A stretch of 64,000 nucleotides of DNA, taken from Granulosicoccus sp045106195. Lineage in GTDB: Bacteria > Pseudomonadota > Gammaproteobacteria > Granulosicoccales > Granulosicoccaceae. The DNA is taken from positions 1 through 64,000 of the forward strand of contig JBGCEH010000012.1 of the NCBI GenBank assembly GCA_045106195.1, in the 5' to 3' direction. This document shows positions 53,451 through 63,282 of this stretch, piece after piece. The notes below the pieces were generated by a model. The model saw nothing but the letters and a program-made list of their open reading frames with translations, was not told where the DNA came from and ran no database searches. The first letter of the stretch is position 1. Every line of letters begins with the position of its first letter. The translations under genes were made by a program, and so were the position numbers.

Positions 53451-55205
53451 CTATTGAGGAGCCGCCGGATAGGCACTCAACAAGCGCCGTACATCGAGTA
53501 GCAGCGCCTGGTTGGGTTCGCGACTATTCACAACATCCATTCCCTTGAGTGCATGCTGAACTAGAACATCGAGGGGCTGTGCCGAGTTTTTCGTCAGATT
53601 CAGAAGACTTGCTGTGCATGCCAGTCTGGGCAGATCGTCATTGACAGTAATTTCAAGACATCGTTGCATGACTTTGCGCGTCAGGATATACGCCTGAGAC
53701 GCTTCGGCATGGCGCATGAGAAAGCCGAAACGGTTGTTGCCCATGGCAACCACATGGTTTTCGCGGGCGTGGATGCTTACAAGGGTTTCCCGCACCTGCG
53801 TTGCCAAGGAGTTTTCTTCTGAAAGCGCTAACAGCTTACCGTCACTGCCCAGAACGAATACATCCAGGATCAGCAGGCTCGATTGCATATCTACAGCGTT
53901 AGCCGAACCGGATTCAGGTACCGACTTTTGGCCGCCTGGCTCGAGATATTCCAGCATTTGTCGCAGGAAGGGCTCGGTATCAGGAGAAAGAGTAAGCTGA
54001 TCGATAGTGCCTTTGACAACGCTGGCAGGATCTCCATTGCGTTGTAGCGCTGCAGAGTGGGAGTTGGAAATAGCCACCCTACGATGTGCAAAGCGCAACA
54101 GGCTGTGGCCACTGTTATCAATGTGCGAATGCTGGTAATCCACATCTACAGCGCGTCCGTCTGGCAAACGCCAGGTGGCGGCGTGCACCTGGGAGCCCGG
54201 AGTCGCCGGCCCCCCAGATTCGAGCAAGCTACTACCAGGTTCACCCATCAATGTAGATTTTTCACTGATACCCAACTGTTCCAGCGCCAATGTGTTGATG
54301 TACACGATGCGGTGCTCGTCATTCAGCAACACTATCGCACCAGCGATACATTCCAGCACATCGGCCAGAAGCTTCTGCTCGCATTGCAAGCGACGCTTCT
54401 GGCGCACAAACCGGCTGATCGCATCTATTCTGCTTAACAGCAGCTCGCTTGACTCGTTCTTGAACATGCACTCGACGGCACCAGCCCGCAAACTACGTTT
54501 GATGATGTGATCACTATAGGTGCCGGTCAAAACAGTACATACAATGTCGCCTGTGTGTTCACTGGCCAGTAATTCACGGCACAGAACATCGCCCGTCGTC
54601 TCAGTCAGATAGTAATCAAGCACAGCGATGTCGAACTTTTGATCTGTGGCGAGTCGGATGGCCTCTTCACGAGTTGCCGCCAGCGTCACATTGTAGCCAT
54701 GCACTTGAAACAGATCGCGTAATGAATACCGGATTGTGGCTGAGTCATCGACAACCAGTAAATGCACATCGCGGTTGTTGAATTTTGCAGCGAATAAATC
54801 CTGACCTGCCGAATCGGCGAGTTCTGCCTCGATGAGTTGTTGCAATAGCCCTTCAAGGCCCTGATATTCCTTCCAGGCAAGTACAGACGTATTGTCACGC
54901 CCTGCGACCCAGGCACGCGTCTCGGCCCGCAGGTCTGCGGACATCACCACCACCGGCAGATCCTTATGGTCACTGTTCTCGAGAAGAAGTGCGAATCTTG
55001 CGGCGTCATCCTGAGCTGTTGTAGGCCAACCAAACAACACGCCGCTGTACTCCGCACCAAACTGCTGAAACTGCTCTCCCAGCGATTTGGCGGCCTGCGG
55101 ATAGCTCTCACAGGCATCCACAGTGTAGCCTAGCGATTCTGCATGCTTTTCTAAAACGTAGCGCATGGTGGCCGATTGCTCAACCAGAAGTAGTCGGTGA
55201 GTCAT
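53451..55205 (-). CDS. multi-domain response regulator: pseudo-receiver, receiver, PAS, degenerate GGDEF
   Basis: A soluble 584-aa signalling protein. Receiver 1 (about residues 4-130) has lost its acidic pocket (LLLVEQSATMR) and has Gly where the phospho-Asp should be (VLFGWP). Receiver 2 (about 148-265) is intact: VVDDSATIR, VLDYYLTETTGD, TVLTGTY and FKNESS near the Lys. A PAS-like domain follows (IAGAIVLLNDEHRIVYINTLALEQLG). The C-terminus looks like a GGDEF domain, but the active site reads AMGNNRFGFLM. ATG 55205 was chosen over an upstream frame start. It is divergent from the P450 gene by about 160 bp. Confidence 0.75.
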   Translation of the reverse strand: MTHRLLLVEQSATMRYVLEKHAESLGYTVDACESYPQAAKSLGEQFQQFGAEYSGVLFGWPTTAQDDAARFALLLENSDHKDLPVVVMSADLRAETRAWVAGRDNTSVLAWKEYQGLEGLLQQLIEAELADSAGQDLFAAKFNNRDVHLLVVDDSATIRYSLRDLFQVHGYNVTLAATREEAIRLATDQKFDIAVLDYYLTETTGDVLCRELLASEHTGDIVCTVLTGTYSDHIIKRSLRAGAVECMFKNESSELLLSRIDAISRFVRQKRRLQCEQKLLADVLECIAGAIVLLNDEHRIVYINTLALEQLGISEKSTLMGEPGSSLLESGGPATPGSQVHAATWRLPDGRAVDVDYQHSHIDNSGHSLLRFAHRRVAISNSHSAALQRNGDPASVVKGTIDQLTLSPDTEPFLRQMLEYLEPGGQKSVPESGSANAVDMQSSLLILDVFVLGSDGKLLALSEENSLATQVRETLVSIHARENHVVAMGNNRFGFLMRHAEASQAYILTRKVMQRCLEITVNDDLPRLACTASLLNLTKNSAQPLDVLVQHALKGMDVVNSREPNQALLLDVRRLLSAYPAAPQ

Positions 55206-55366
55206 GACCAGTAGTGAGGAAAGGGTTGCAGCAACGGAAGAGTCTTCAGTAATGGTGGAGTATTCATTGAACAACTTTGCAAGATGCGCACAAGGTAACC
55301 CATGTTAAAGCCATCCATACGGATGCTTCACGTGACCTGATCCACAAATTCGCCCTATGATGCCCT

Positions 55367-56599
55367 ATGTCGACCAGAATCGTGCCAAAAAACACCGTTG
55401 AACAGAACCCACGCGACCTGAATTTCGTTTCAGACCCCTATTCTCTGTACAGAAAATGGCACGCAGACACATCGCCAGTGTTCTGGCAGGACTACGGATT
55501 CTGGTGTTTAATCAGTTACGATTCGGTCAACCGCGTGCTGCGGGACCGACGGTTTGCACGCCTGCCACCAACCGGCATTATCCAGAAACCCACCCCGGAT
55601 CATCTAAGGGATTTTGCCGCTGCGGAGAAATATTCGCTGCTTGCCATGGAACCTCCAGCGCACACACGCCTGCGCCAACGGGTAAACAGGGCTTTTGTCT
55701 CACGTCAGATCGACAGGCTCGCACCCGCCATCGAAGCGACGGCACATGCGTGCATCGACAGGTTTCAGGCTGATGGCAAGGTTGAGCTGCTGCGCCAGTA
55801 TGCCACCCCTATACCCCTGAACGTCATTACCCGTCTGCTCGGTGTACCCGAATCCTCTGGCCCTGACCTGGTCGCGTGGTCGCATGCCATGGTTCGGGTG
55901 TATACACTCAGTCAGACGCGCAAGGAAGAGGAGCTTGCGAACCAGGCGGCCTTCGACTTTCAGGCGTTTCTGCGCGATGTCATCGAAGACAAGCGCAAGC
56001 ACCCAAGTGACGACCTGCTCTCCCATTTGCTGGCCCTCGATGATGAAAGCGAGCCAATCACGGACGAAGAAATAATCAGCGTGACTATTCTGTTACTCAA
56101 TGCCGGCCATGAAGCATCCGTACATCAATTAGGCAACGCCACCTATACACTGCTGCGGGAATACCCGGGCCACCGTCGCGCAGAGTTGCTTGACGCGCTC
56201 TCTGATGATCAAAGAGCCGACGATATCGTCGCTGAATGCTTGCGATTTGCAGCCCCTTTGCACCTTTTCACTCGCTTCGCTCAGGAAGCGCTGACGCTTG
56301 ACGGTGGACCCACATTGGCACGCGGCGACCAGGTAGGTCTGTTGCTTGCGGCCGCTAATCGCTGTCCGCGCAGATTTGATCAACCCAACCGCTTCATTCC
56401 CGGTAGAGCCGATGCTGCCCATTTGTCACTGGGTGCCGGTATTCATTATTGTGTAGGTGCGCACCTGTCGAGGCTTGAGCTACGTATCGCCTTGCAAGTA
56501 CTGTTCGAAAGGTTGCCCGCGCTGTCCCTTGTAGAGCATCCGCAGTATCAGGACGCGTTTCATTTTCATGGATTACAAGCACTACATGTGCATTGGTAA
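55367..56599 (+). CDS. cytochrome P450 (soluble bacterial type)
   Basis: A haem-thiolate monooxygenase of 410 aa without membrane anchor. The haem-binding loop LGAGIHYCVGAHLSR has the Cys ligand at C362. The K-helix E-x-x-R is E290-C-L-R. The I-helix reads LLNAGHEASV: the acid is E249 and the usual Thr after it is Ala, as in P450eryF (CYP107A1). The hydroxylated substrate and redox partners are unknown; no ferredoxin or ferredoxin reductase is adjacent. It is divergent from the multi-domain regulator and converges with moeA. Confidence 0.9.
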   Translation: MSTRIVPKNTVEQNPRDLNFVSDPYSLYRKWHADTSPVFWQDYGFWCLISYDSVNRVLRDRRFARLPPTGIIQKPTPDHLRDFAAAEKYSLLAMEPPAHTRLRQRVNRAFVSRQIDRLAPAIEATAHACIDRFQADGKVELLRQYATPIPLNVITRLLGVPESSGPDLVAWSHAMVRVYTLSQTRKEEELANQAAFDFQAFLRDVIEDKRKHPSDDLLSHLLALDDESEPITDEEIISVTILLLNAGHEASVHQLGNATYTLLREYPGHRRAELLDALSDDQRADDIVAECLRFAAPLHLFTRFAQEALTLDGGPTLARGDQVGLLLAAANRCPRRFDQPNRFIPGRADAAHLSLGAGIHYCVGAHLSRLELRIALQVLFERLPALSLVEHPQYQDAFHFHGLQALHVHW

Positions 56600-56621
56600 A
56601 GCCATGAAAATAACGCGGGTA

Positions 56622-57899
56622 CTATCCATCGAGCAGACCGTGGAACGGCTGCACTCCTACCTTGTCACCCGGTTTGACACCATCAACTTCAGCATCAATG
56701 ACAATCAGGCAGTTGGCTTTACTCATAGAACTCAGTCGACCAGCACCCTGCTTGCCGGTAGAGGCAACAACAAGCCTGCCTTCGCCATTCACGCGCATAA
56801 TCCCGCGCTGGTATTCAACACGACCTGCCGGCTTCCTGAGGGTTGATTCGCTAATGGCAGGCAGTGTGACCGGCTCTATTTCGTCCATTCCAGACAAATA
56901 CCGGATAGCGGGTTTGACAAATTCGAGGAAAGTCACCATCACCGCCACGGGATTGCCCGGCAAACCGAAGAACGCTGCATCTCCAACACTCCCGAAAGCG
57001 AGCGGCCTGCCCGGCCTCATGGCAAGCTTCCAGAAGCGCACCGAACCCAGCTCATGAAACACTCGTGTAACGAAGTCTGCTTCACCAGCAGATACCCCAC
57101 CGGACGTAACGATGACATCTGCGACTCTGGCAGCCTGTTCCAGTGCATCTCGTGTTTCGTTTTCGTTGTCACGCACAATACCCAGATCAATCGCCTCGAC
57201 CCCCATTGACTGCAGCAGGCAGGCCAGAGTGTGACGATTGCTGTCAAACAGCATTCCCGCCGGCAGGGCCTCTCCCGGGATATGTTCACTGAGTGAACGC
57301 AGCTCGTCACCGGTTGTAAAGTAGGCGACTTTCAGGGGACGATAAACCGTGACACATGTAATGCCCAGCGAGGCAACAACACCGATATCGGCAGCCTCAA
57401 GCTTGCGCCCGGCCACCAATACGCTTTGACCAAGCTCGATGTCTTCACCGGCATGACGTACATTCTTGCCGCCAACCACATCGCTGTCGATAACAACCTG
57501 GGTACCGGCGTCCCGTACATGTTCCTGAATGACAACCGTGTCGGTGCCTGTTGGCAAGATGGCACCGGTGAAGATGCGTATTGCCTCCCCTGTTGACACA
57601 CTCCCTGTAAAAGGTTTTCCAGCCCATGCGGTTCCGGCAAGATGCAGATGGGCCTCACCCACAGTGGGTATACTCGCCGCGCTTATGGCATAACCGTCCA
57701 TGGCAGAGTTGGTTTGAGACGGCACATTCATAGTGGAGACCACATCACGTGCCAACACTCTGCCAAACGCATAATTTAGACTGATGTCTTCGACCTGCAC
57801 CGAGCGTTTCAGTGAACTGAATAGCCGCTCCCTGGCCACAGGCACCGGCAAAAGCTCCGGTTCAACCTCATCTTCACAGGAGGGCTGTTTTTCTATCAC
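56622..57899 (-). CDS. moeA: molybdopterin molybdenumtransferase MoeA
   Basis: MoeA inserts molybdate into adenylated molybdopterin. The 425-aa protein has the MoeA opening VPVARERLFSSL, SAMDGYAI, IFTGAILPTGTDTVVIQE, TTGDEL, SGGVSAGEADFV, RPGRPLAFGSV and FFGLPGNPVAVMVTF. The start is GTG 57899, overlapping the mobA stop (GTGA), so the two are translationally coupled. Confidence 0.94.
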   Translation of the reverse strand: MIEKQPSCEDEVEPELLPVPVARERLFSSLKRSVQVEDISLNYAFGRVLARDVVSTMNVPSQTNSAMDGYAISAASIPTVGEAHLHLAGTAWAGKPFTGSVSTGEAIRIFTGAILPTGTDTVVIQEHVRDAGTQVVIDSDVVGGKNVRHAGEDIELGQSVLVAGRKLEAADIGVVASLGITCVTVYRPLKVAYFTTGDELRSLSEHIPGEALPAGMLFDSNRHTLACLLQSMGVEAIDLGIVRDNENETRDALEQAARVADVIVTSGGVSAGEADFVTRVFHELGSVRFWKLAMRPGRPLAFGSVGDAAFFGLPGNPVAVMVTFLEFVKPAIRYLSGMDEIEPVTLPAISESTLRKPAGRVEYQRGIMRVNGEGRLVVASTGKQGAGRLSSMSKANCLIVIDAEVDGVKPGDKVGVQPFHGLLDG

Positions 57900-58528
57900 G
57901 ATTGCAGGTCCTTCTCAGCGATGGCCAGCTCCTCTTCGGTGTTGATATTTCGAAACGAATCAAGGTAGTCACCAGCATCAACTTCAACCAGCTTGTGACT
58001 GAGAAACCAGCGATCAATCTTGCGTTCGCCATTGTCCAGAAATTCATCCAGAGAGTGTTGTACCCGGCGATGAATAATACAAAACACAGGTTGCAGCCGT
58101 TGTCCATCGTGAGCGACTGCTATATCGGCATCGTGTTGCTGTATACGGTTTGCAAGTGACTCAACAAGCCCTGCCTGCATGAACGGACTATCACAGGGGC
58201 ACATGAGAACATATTCAGTGTCGAGATACGCAATGGCAGCACTCAAGCCTGCCAATGGCCCCAGATGCCCGGATCGGGCATCAGCGATCACCTTGACGCT
58301 CTCAGGCGCCAGTGCTGCATAAGCCTCAGCGTTTCTATTGGCATTGATAACACACTGCCGAACCAACGGCACAACAGTCTCTAACGCATAGCTTGCCATG
58401 GGCTTACCGGCGAGCATGACCAGGCCCTTGTCCTGCCCGCCCATACGTCTGGCCAGGCCACCGGCCAGAATGACGGCACCGACACGACTTTTTTCACACT
58501 TCATTGACGGGGGCTGCAATTCAGACAT
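57896..58528 (-). CDS. mobA: molybdenum cofactor guanylyltransferase MobA
   Basis: MobA joins GMP to molybdopterin, giving the guanine-dinucleotide cofactor of DMSO-reductase-family enzymes. The 210-aa protein has the nucleotide-binding VILAGGLARRMGGQDKGL, LGPLAGLSAAIA, MCPCDSPFM and FRNINTEEEL. ATG 58528 overlaps the gshA stop by a few bases; ATG 58504 is an alternative. No gene for a molybdoenzyme lies in the window. Confidence 0.92.
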   Translation of the reverse strand: MSELQPPSMKCEKSRVGAVILAGGLARRMGGQDKGLVMLAGKPMASYALETVVPLVRQCVINANRNAEAYAALAPESVKVIADARSGHLGPLAGLSAAIAYLDTEYVLMCPCDSPFMQAGLVESLANRIQQHDADIAVAHDGQRLQPVFCIIHRRVQHSLDEFLDNGERKIDRWFLSHKLVEVDAGDYLDSFRNINTEEELAIAEKDLQS

Positions 58529-60170
58529 CAACCAGTGCTTCGGGTTTTATCTGGTTGAGGTAGTTATCGAGGAATTTTTTGAAATCGCCATGGCTATCGC
58601 TTTCCATCTGGGACTGTTTGGCAAAAGACTCGGTAACCTTGTCAGCAAGGATGCCTTGAATGTCGGTGTTCACCGGCAAATTCTGATAATGATCATGATG
58701 TTGTCGAGACATTGATTGCGCATACTCGAAAAACGAACCAGTTTGTTTTATGCCCTGCAGCATGATCGCTGAAGGGGTCAGATCCGGATTAGTAAGCTTG
58801 TCCATTTGCTGATCAAGCGCGGATACATAAAAGGGCTCCTCACGATCCTGATCCAGCCAGTGTGCAATCGGAGACAGTGTTTCAAGAATCTGCTTGCCCC
58901 AGTCGCCTAAACCCACCAGACCGTGTGCCGCTTCGAGTTGCAGACCGGGCTCACGGCCACGATGCGCCACTGTTTGAACATTGCGCGTACAGGCTTGCAA
59001 TTCGGATGCATCAAGCTGCGCCGGTGTGGCTAACCAGGCGAACATCATGAGCATCTCCAGCATGGCAATCTGCTCAAGCCCAAGTCCATTGGGCTGGGCT
59101 AGATCAACATCGACCGAGCGAAGTTCGAGGTAGCGGATGCCGCGCTGACGCAGGGCGTGAATAGGCAACTCGCCATCATCAGGAATCTGTTTGGGGCGCA
59201 CAGTACTGTAAAACTCGTTTTCTATCTGCAGGCGCGAGGTACTCAACTGCTGAAATTCGCCTTTTTCATCCAGCAAGCCCATCGCCTTGTAGGCAGGATG
59301 TTCGGTGCTGACATGGCCAATAACATCCTCGATATAGGCGTCGAGCGACGTGTGCCGGACGCTGAGGTCGATGGGTTGGTCTTCACGGTAACGATATCCG
59401 ATCTTGCCCATACGCAACGAGGTGCCAAAAGGTGCATATCGGGTACTGCCATTCCATACCTCGAATTCCTCACCTTCTCCGTCGTTGAGAAAACTGGCAC
59501 AGATAGCTGGCGATGCACCGAACAGATAAGGAACGATCCAGCCGACCCTCAACAGGTTCTGCATCATCTGAAAATAACCTTGTGAGCGCAACATCTGCTG
59601 ATCCTCGCCGGCAAGCTGTTGCCATTGCGACAGGCAGTTGCTTAGGTTCGGCTGTTGCGTGTCCAGTTGTTGCCTGATGTTCCATGCGCATTCCGGCATG
59701 GAGAAGTTGAAGTGAACACCGGCAATCGCCTGCATCCTGCGCCCGTAGCGCAAACCCAGACCGCGCCGATAGGCGTGCTTCATTTGCGCACTGTGCGATG
59801 TACCATATTCACCGATACGCACACTCTGACCACCGCGCAATATACATGGCATGCTCGTGTTCCAGATGTGCTCACCAGCGGGAAGACGATTGACGATGAA
59901 TTGATGGATAGATGTGAGGAATTCCATGGCCTCTGATGCAGAATCGCACGGCGGTGTTACCATCTCCAGCAGCGCTTCTGAAAAATCTGTAGTGATATAG
60001 GGGTGCGTTAATGCACGGCCCAGGGCGTCGGGGTGATCACGTTGTGATATGCCACCGGAGGCACTGACACGCAGGCACTCTTTCTCTAGACCAATCTTGC
60101 GGCCTGCAAATAGCCCGGGACCGCAGTTGCCTACCAGGAGGTCGGCTTTTTTTCTTACCTCGGAGTACAC
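58521..60170 (-). CDS. gshA: glutamate-cysteine ligase GshA
   Basis: GshA makes gamma-glutamylcysteine, the first step of glutathione synthesis. The 549-aa protein is of the E. coli class: GLEKECLRVSASGGISQR, ALLEMVTPPCDSA with the active-site acidic residues, AIAGVHFNFSMPE, GRVGWIVPYLFGASPA-like GWIVPYLFGASPAICASF, and ALRQRGIRYLELRSVDVD. GTG 60170 was chosen because AGGA lies 7 bases upstream; the frame is open to a GTG at 60278, which would run under the divergent esterase gene. It heads gshA-mobA-moeA. Confidence 0.93.
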   Translation of the reverse strand: MYSEVRKKADLLVGNCGPGLFAGRKIGLEKECLRVSASGGISQRDHPDALGRALTHPYITTDFSEALLEMVTPPCDSASEAMEFLTSIHQFIVNRLPAGEHIWNTSMPCILRGGQSVRIGEYGTSHSAQMKHAYRRGLGLRYGRRMQAIAGVHFNFSMPECAWNIRQQLDTQQPNLSNCLSQWQQLAGEDQQMLRSQGYFQMMQNLLRVGWIVPYLFGASPAICASFLNDGEGEEFEVWNGSTRYAPFGTSLRMGKIGYRYREDQPIDLSVRHTSLDAYIEDVIGHVSTEHPAYKAMGLLDEKGEFQQLSTSRLQIENEFYSTVRPKQIPDDGELPIHALRQRGIRYLELRSVDVDLAQPNGLGLEQIAMLEMLMMFAWLATPAQLDASELQACTRNVQTVAHRGREPGLQLEAAHGLVGLGDWGKQILETLSPIAHWLDQDREEPFYVSALDQQMDKLTNPDLTPSAIMLQGIKQTGSFFEYAQSMSRQHHDHYQNLPVNTDIQGILADKVTESFAKQSQMESDSHGDFKKFLDNYLNQIKPEALVDV

Positions 60171-60221
60171 AATGAAGTTCCTAAAGTGTCGTCGCAGAAG
60201 TGTAACCCAGCCACCAGCCTC

Positions 60222-61004
60222 ATGAGCAGATTGAACAGTATTCAGGGCGGACAAGGGCCGGTCCTTGTGATGCTGCACGGGCTATTTGGTAGTCTGGACA
60301 ACTTTGGCTCGGTAGCTCTGCACATGGAACGCAGTCTGTCGGTGCTGCGAATCGACCTGCCGGGGCATGGGCGTTCGCCCAGCATGCCCTCGCTGTCGAT
60401 CGAAGCCATGGCACAAGCCGTGCTGGACGAACTGGATGCACTAGGCGTGCGGGAATTTCACTTACTGGGCCATTCTCTGGGCGGCAAAGTCGCTATGTGT
60501 ATGGCGGGTCATGCCCGCTCCGGGCGGTTGCAACAACTTATCGTTGAAGATATCGCGCCGAAAGACTACCCTCCGCATCATCAGGAGATACTCAACGCGC
60601 TCGAATCGGTGAACTTGCAGGAACTCACAGACCGGCGAGAGGCAGATGCCTTGCTAAGAGCAGGAATCAAGGAGGCCGGGGTACGCGCTTTTCTGCTGAA
60701 AAGTCTGTACCGCCATGACTCCGGACGCTGGATGTGGCGTTTTGATCTTCGACAACTCATGAAAGATTACCCATTGATAACCAGAGCGCCCGTCATCGAC
60801 CAGAAAATTGCACAACCTGTTCTGTTTATCAAGGGCGGAAACAGCGACTACCTACAAGCCTCAGACGAGCCTGCAATAAGGGATGTCTGCTCACAACCCA
60901 GCTTGCACATCATCAACGGTGCCGGGCACTGGCCACATGCCGAGAAACCTGCTCAATTTGCGCGCGCATGCCAGAATTTCCTGGGTATGGGTGAGCCCGA
61001 TTAA
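60222..61004 (+). CDS. alpha/beta-fold esterase (YbfF-like)
   Basis: A 260-aa alpha/beta hydrolase like E. coli YbfF. It has LHGLFGSLDNFGSVA (oxyanion region), RIDLPGHGRSP, the nucleophile elbow LLGHSLGGKVAM, FIKGGNSDYL near the acid and GAGHWPHAEKP with the catalytic His. ATG 60222 matches the family start; a GTG at 60186 is possible. It is divergent from gshA, with about 50 bp between their starts. YbfF hydrolyses short acyl-CoA and palmitoyl thioesters in vitro. Confidence 0.87.
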   Translation: MSRLNSIQGGQGPVLVMLHGLFGSLDNFGSVALHMERSLSVLRIDLPGHGRSPSMPSLSIEAMAQAVLDELDALGVREFHLLGHSLGGKVAMCMAGHARSGRLQQLIVEDIAPKDYPPHHQEILNALESVNLQELTDRREADALLRAGIKEAGVRAFLLKSLYRHDSGRWMWRFDLRQLMKDYPLITRAPVIDQKIAQPVLFIKGGNSDYLQASDEPAIRDVCSQPSLHIINGAGHWPHAEKPAQFARACQNFLGMGEPD

Positions 61005-61082
61005 AGCCTGCCTGAATAATGTCTGCCAGAATGATCCATGACTCCATTAACTCAATACAACGAACGATGATTACTCACCAAC

Positions 61083-61739
61083 ATGTCTGATTCATTGCGA
61101 GATCAGTTGCTCCAGGCAGGCTTTGCAGAACCCAAAGCCAAGTCGAAAACCAAGCCAAATTCGAAGACGAAAAGCCGCGGGCGAAAAAGAGCATCAGGAA
61201 AACCGCAATCCGGCGCGCAATTGCAGTCTTCGTCAGCTCAAGCCGACAAGCCTGCACAGACTGAACCGAAAGCGGGTTACACGCATGTTCCCACTGTTCC
61301 AGCGAAGAAAAAAAAGTCGAAGAAAGCACCTGCGGTGAAGCCCCGGGCGGGTTCGTGGAGCACCAGAAGTCACAATGCACACCCGCATCCTCAGAGCACA
61401 GCAGATCCAGCATCGACGGAGAAGCGTCGTGCCATGAAAGCCGAGATGCAGGCACTTATAGAGTCCACGGCTCTGAAAGACTTCAAAGGTAACGAGATCT
61501 ATCGCTTCACCTTGCAGAACAAGATCCGCGAGTTATCGGTTTCGGAGGTTGTTCGCAAACAACTTGCCAATGGCGAACTCGCTATAACAAGGCTCAACGG
61601 CGCAACGCGACTGGTGCCGGCAACAACCGTTATCGACATCAGGGCCATTAATCCACAATGGCTGGTCTTTCTGGCTACTGATGTGGAAGATTCGAGCGAT
61701 GATGATGAATTCCCTATTCCCGATGATCTCATCTGGTAA
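61083..61739 (+). CDS. DUF2058 family protein (YaiL-like)
   Basis: A 218-aa protein of the DUF2058 family, function unknown; annotated as nucleoprotein or polynucleotide-associated in some genomes. It opens with SLRDQLLQAGFAEPKA, then a long Lys/Ser/Gln-rich low-complexity linker (about residues 20-110). The C-terminal conserved part is EMQALIESTALKDFKGNE, YRFTLQNKIREL, and VVRKQLANGELAITRL. It is between the esterase and sbcB, read the same way. Confidence 0.85.
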   Translation: MSDSLRDQLLQAGFAEPKAKSKTKPNSKTKSRGRKRASGKPQSGAQLQSSSAQADKPAQTEPKAGYTHVPTVPAKKKKSKKAPAVKPRAGSWSTRSHNAHPHPQSTADPASTEKRRAMKAEMQALIESTALKDFKGNEIYRFTLQNKIRELSVSEVVRKQLANGELAITRLNGATRLVPATTVIDIRAINPQWLVFLATDVEDSSDDDEFPIPDDLIW

Positions 61740-61778
61740 GGAAATACCACTTTCTGAGCGACGCAGAACGCTTCCATC

Positions 61779-63254
61779 ATGAGCAACTCACCCAGCTTTT
61801 ACTGGTTTGACTACGAAACCTTCGGTACACATACGGTCTGGGACAGACCTTGCCAATTTGCCGGCGTGAGAACGGATATGGAGCTCAACGAAATCGATGA
61901 GCCCATGGTCATTTATTGCCGGCAGTCCATGGACTATCTGCCAAATCCGATGGCCTGCAAGGTCACCGGTATGACACCACAGGAAACCAACAGGACTGGC
62001 TTATGTGAGAAGGATTTTATCGAGCAGGTCGTGAAGCAGATTGGCAGCCCGGAGACTTGTTCCGTGGGATACAACAGTATCCGGTTTGATGATGAGGTTA
62101 CCCGTCACACCCTTTTTCGAAACTTCTTCGATCCCTATGAGCATGAGTACAAGCACGGCAGTAGTCGCTGGGATTTGCTTGATTTCGTACGTCTGACTAG
62201 AGCATTGCGACCTGAAGGTATCAAATGGCCTGTAAACGAAGACGGAAGCCCCAATAATCGACTGGAAAACCTGACGGTTGCCAATGGCATCGAACATGGT
62301 CACGCTCATGATGCATTAAGTGATGTTCGAGCAACTATCGGTATGGCAAAGCTTATCCGACAGAAAAATCAGAAACTTTTTGACTACGCATTTTCGCGTC
62401 GAACTAAACAGGCATTATTCGATAGACTCAATCCGTCTAACCCTGAGGTCAGCTTGCTGATAGCAGGGACGATTCCCTCTCATCGTTCGCACATTACCGC
62501 AATTTTGCCGCTGGCTATACAGCCTGACAATCGCAACAGCGTCATTGTTCTCGATCTGGATCAAGATCCTTCGTCACTACTCAGCATGGACGCAGATGAC
62601 ATCGCACAAAGGATGTTTACCAGGCGTACGGAAGACAACGAGGCGGAATCAAGACCGGGGCTACGCACTGTAAAAATCAACCAATGCCCGGTTGTTATGC
62701 CGCTGAACACACTGCGCCCGGCTGATGCGATCAGGTTGGGAATCGATCTCGATCGCATCCATAGACATGCAGAAACAGCACACTGGTTCCATGAATCTGA
62801 CATGCAGAAAAAAATTATCCAGGTCATGACACGTGCGTGGCCAGACGCAAACGGCGACGTCGAAGGCACGCTATACAGTGGGTCGTTCCTGTCTCCAGCT
62901 GACAAACAACGAGCCGCGGAGTTGAGAAAAATCAATCCAAAGTCAATCCGGGAAGTTGGATCATACTTTGAAGACAGGCGACTGGTGGAACTGGCCTGGC
63001 GTTTTCAGGCTCGCAACTACCCGGATTCGCTTGACGATGAGCAACGACTCAACTGGCAAGATCATTGTCGCACCAGACTTAACGACGCAGCTGCGCCCTG
63101 GCTGACTTTCAAACAGTTTGATGAGGAAGTCGACAACGTGTTGTCTTCAGCTAGCGATGCGCCCCTGAGGCAGGCTCTCATGGAGTATCGTGGAGAGGTT
63201 TACCAACATGCAGAATCCGCATCGGCTGTGACCGGCAATAGCGGAGAAATCTAG
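61779..63254 (+). CDS. sbcB: exodeoxyribonuclease I (SbcB)
   Basis: SbcB degrades single-stranded DNA 3' to 5' and takes part in recombination and mismatch repair. The 491-aa protein has the DEDDh exonuclease fold: WFDYETFGTH with D11 and E13, NSIRFDDEVTRHTLFRNFFDPYEHEY, and HAHDALSDVRATIGMA with the catalytic His/Asp. The SH3-like and helical C-terminal regions follow. Its length is close to E. coli (475). ATG 61779 is 40 bp after the DUF2058 gene. Confidence 0.95.
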   Translation: MSNSPSFYWFDYETFGTHTVWDRPCQFAGVRTDMELNEIDEPMVIYCRQSMDYLPNPMACKVTGMTPQETNRTGLCEKDFIEQVVKQIGSPETCSVGYNSIRFDDEVTRHTLFRNFFDPYEHEYKHGSSRWDLLDFVRLTRALRPEGIKWPVNEDGSPNNRLENLTVANGIEHGHAHDALSDVRATIGMAKLIRQKNQKLFDYAFSRRTKQALFDRLNPSNPEVSLLIAGTIPSHRSHITAILPLAIQPDNRNSVIVLDLDQDPSSLLSMDADDIAQRMFTRRTEDNEAESRPGLRTVKINQCPVVMPLNTLRPADAIRLGIDLDRIHRHAETAHWFHESDMQKKIIQVMTRAWPDANGDVEGTLYSGSFLSPADKQRAAELRKINPKSIREVGSYFEDRRLVELAWRFQARNYPDSLDDEQRLNWQDHCRTRLNDAAAPWLTFKQFDEEVDNVLSSASDAPLRQALMEYRGEVYQHAESASAVTGNSGEI

Positions 63255-63270
63255 CCAGAAAACCTGGCTA
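63252..63270. terminator. hairpin between convergent sbcB and the membrane-protein gene
   Basis: TAGCCAG and CTGGCTA pair over 7 bp around loop AAAAC. The first arm begins in the sbcB stop codon. There is no T run on either side, so it may only be a weak or Rho-assisted bidirectional terminator or RNA end protector. Confidence 0.4.
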
Positions 63271-63282
63271 CACAGATTCAGA

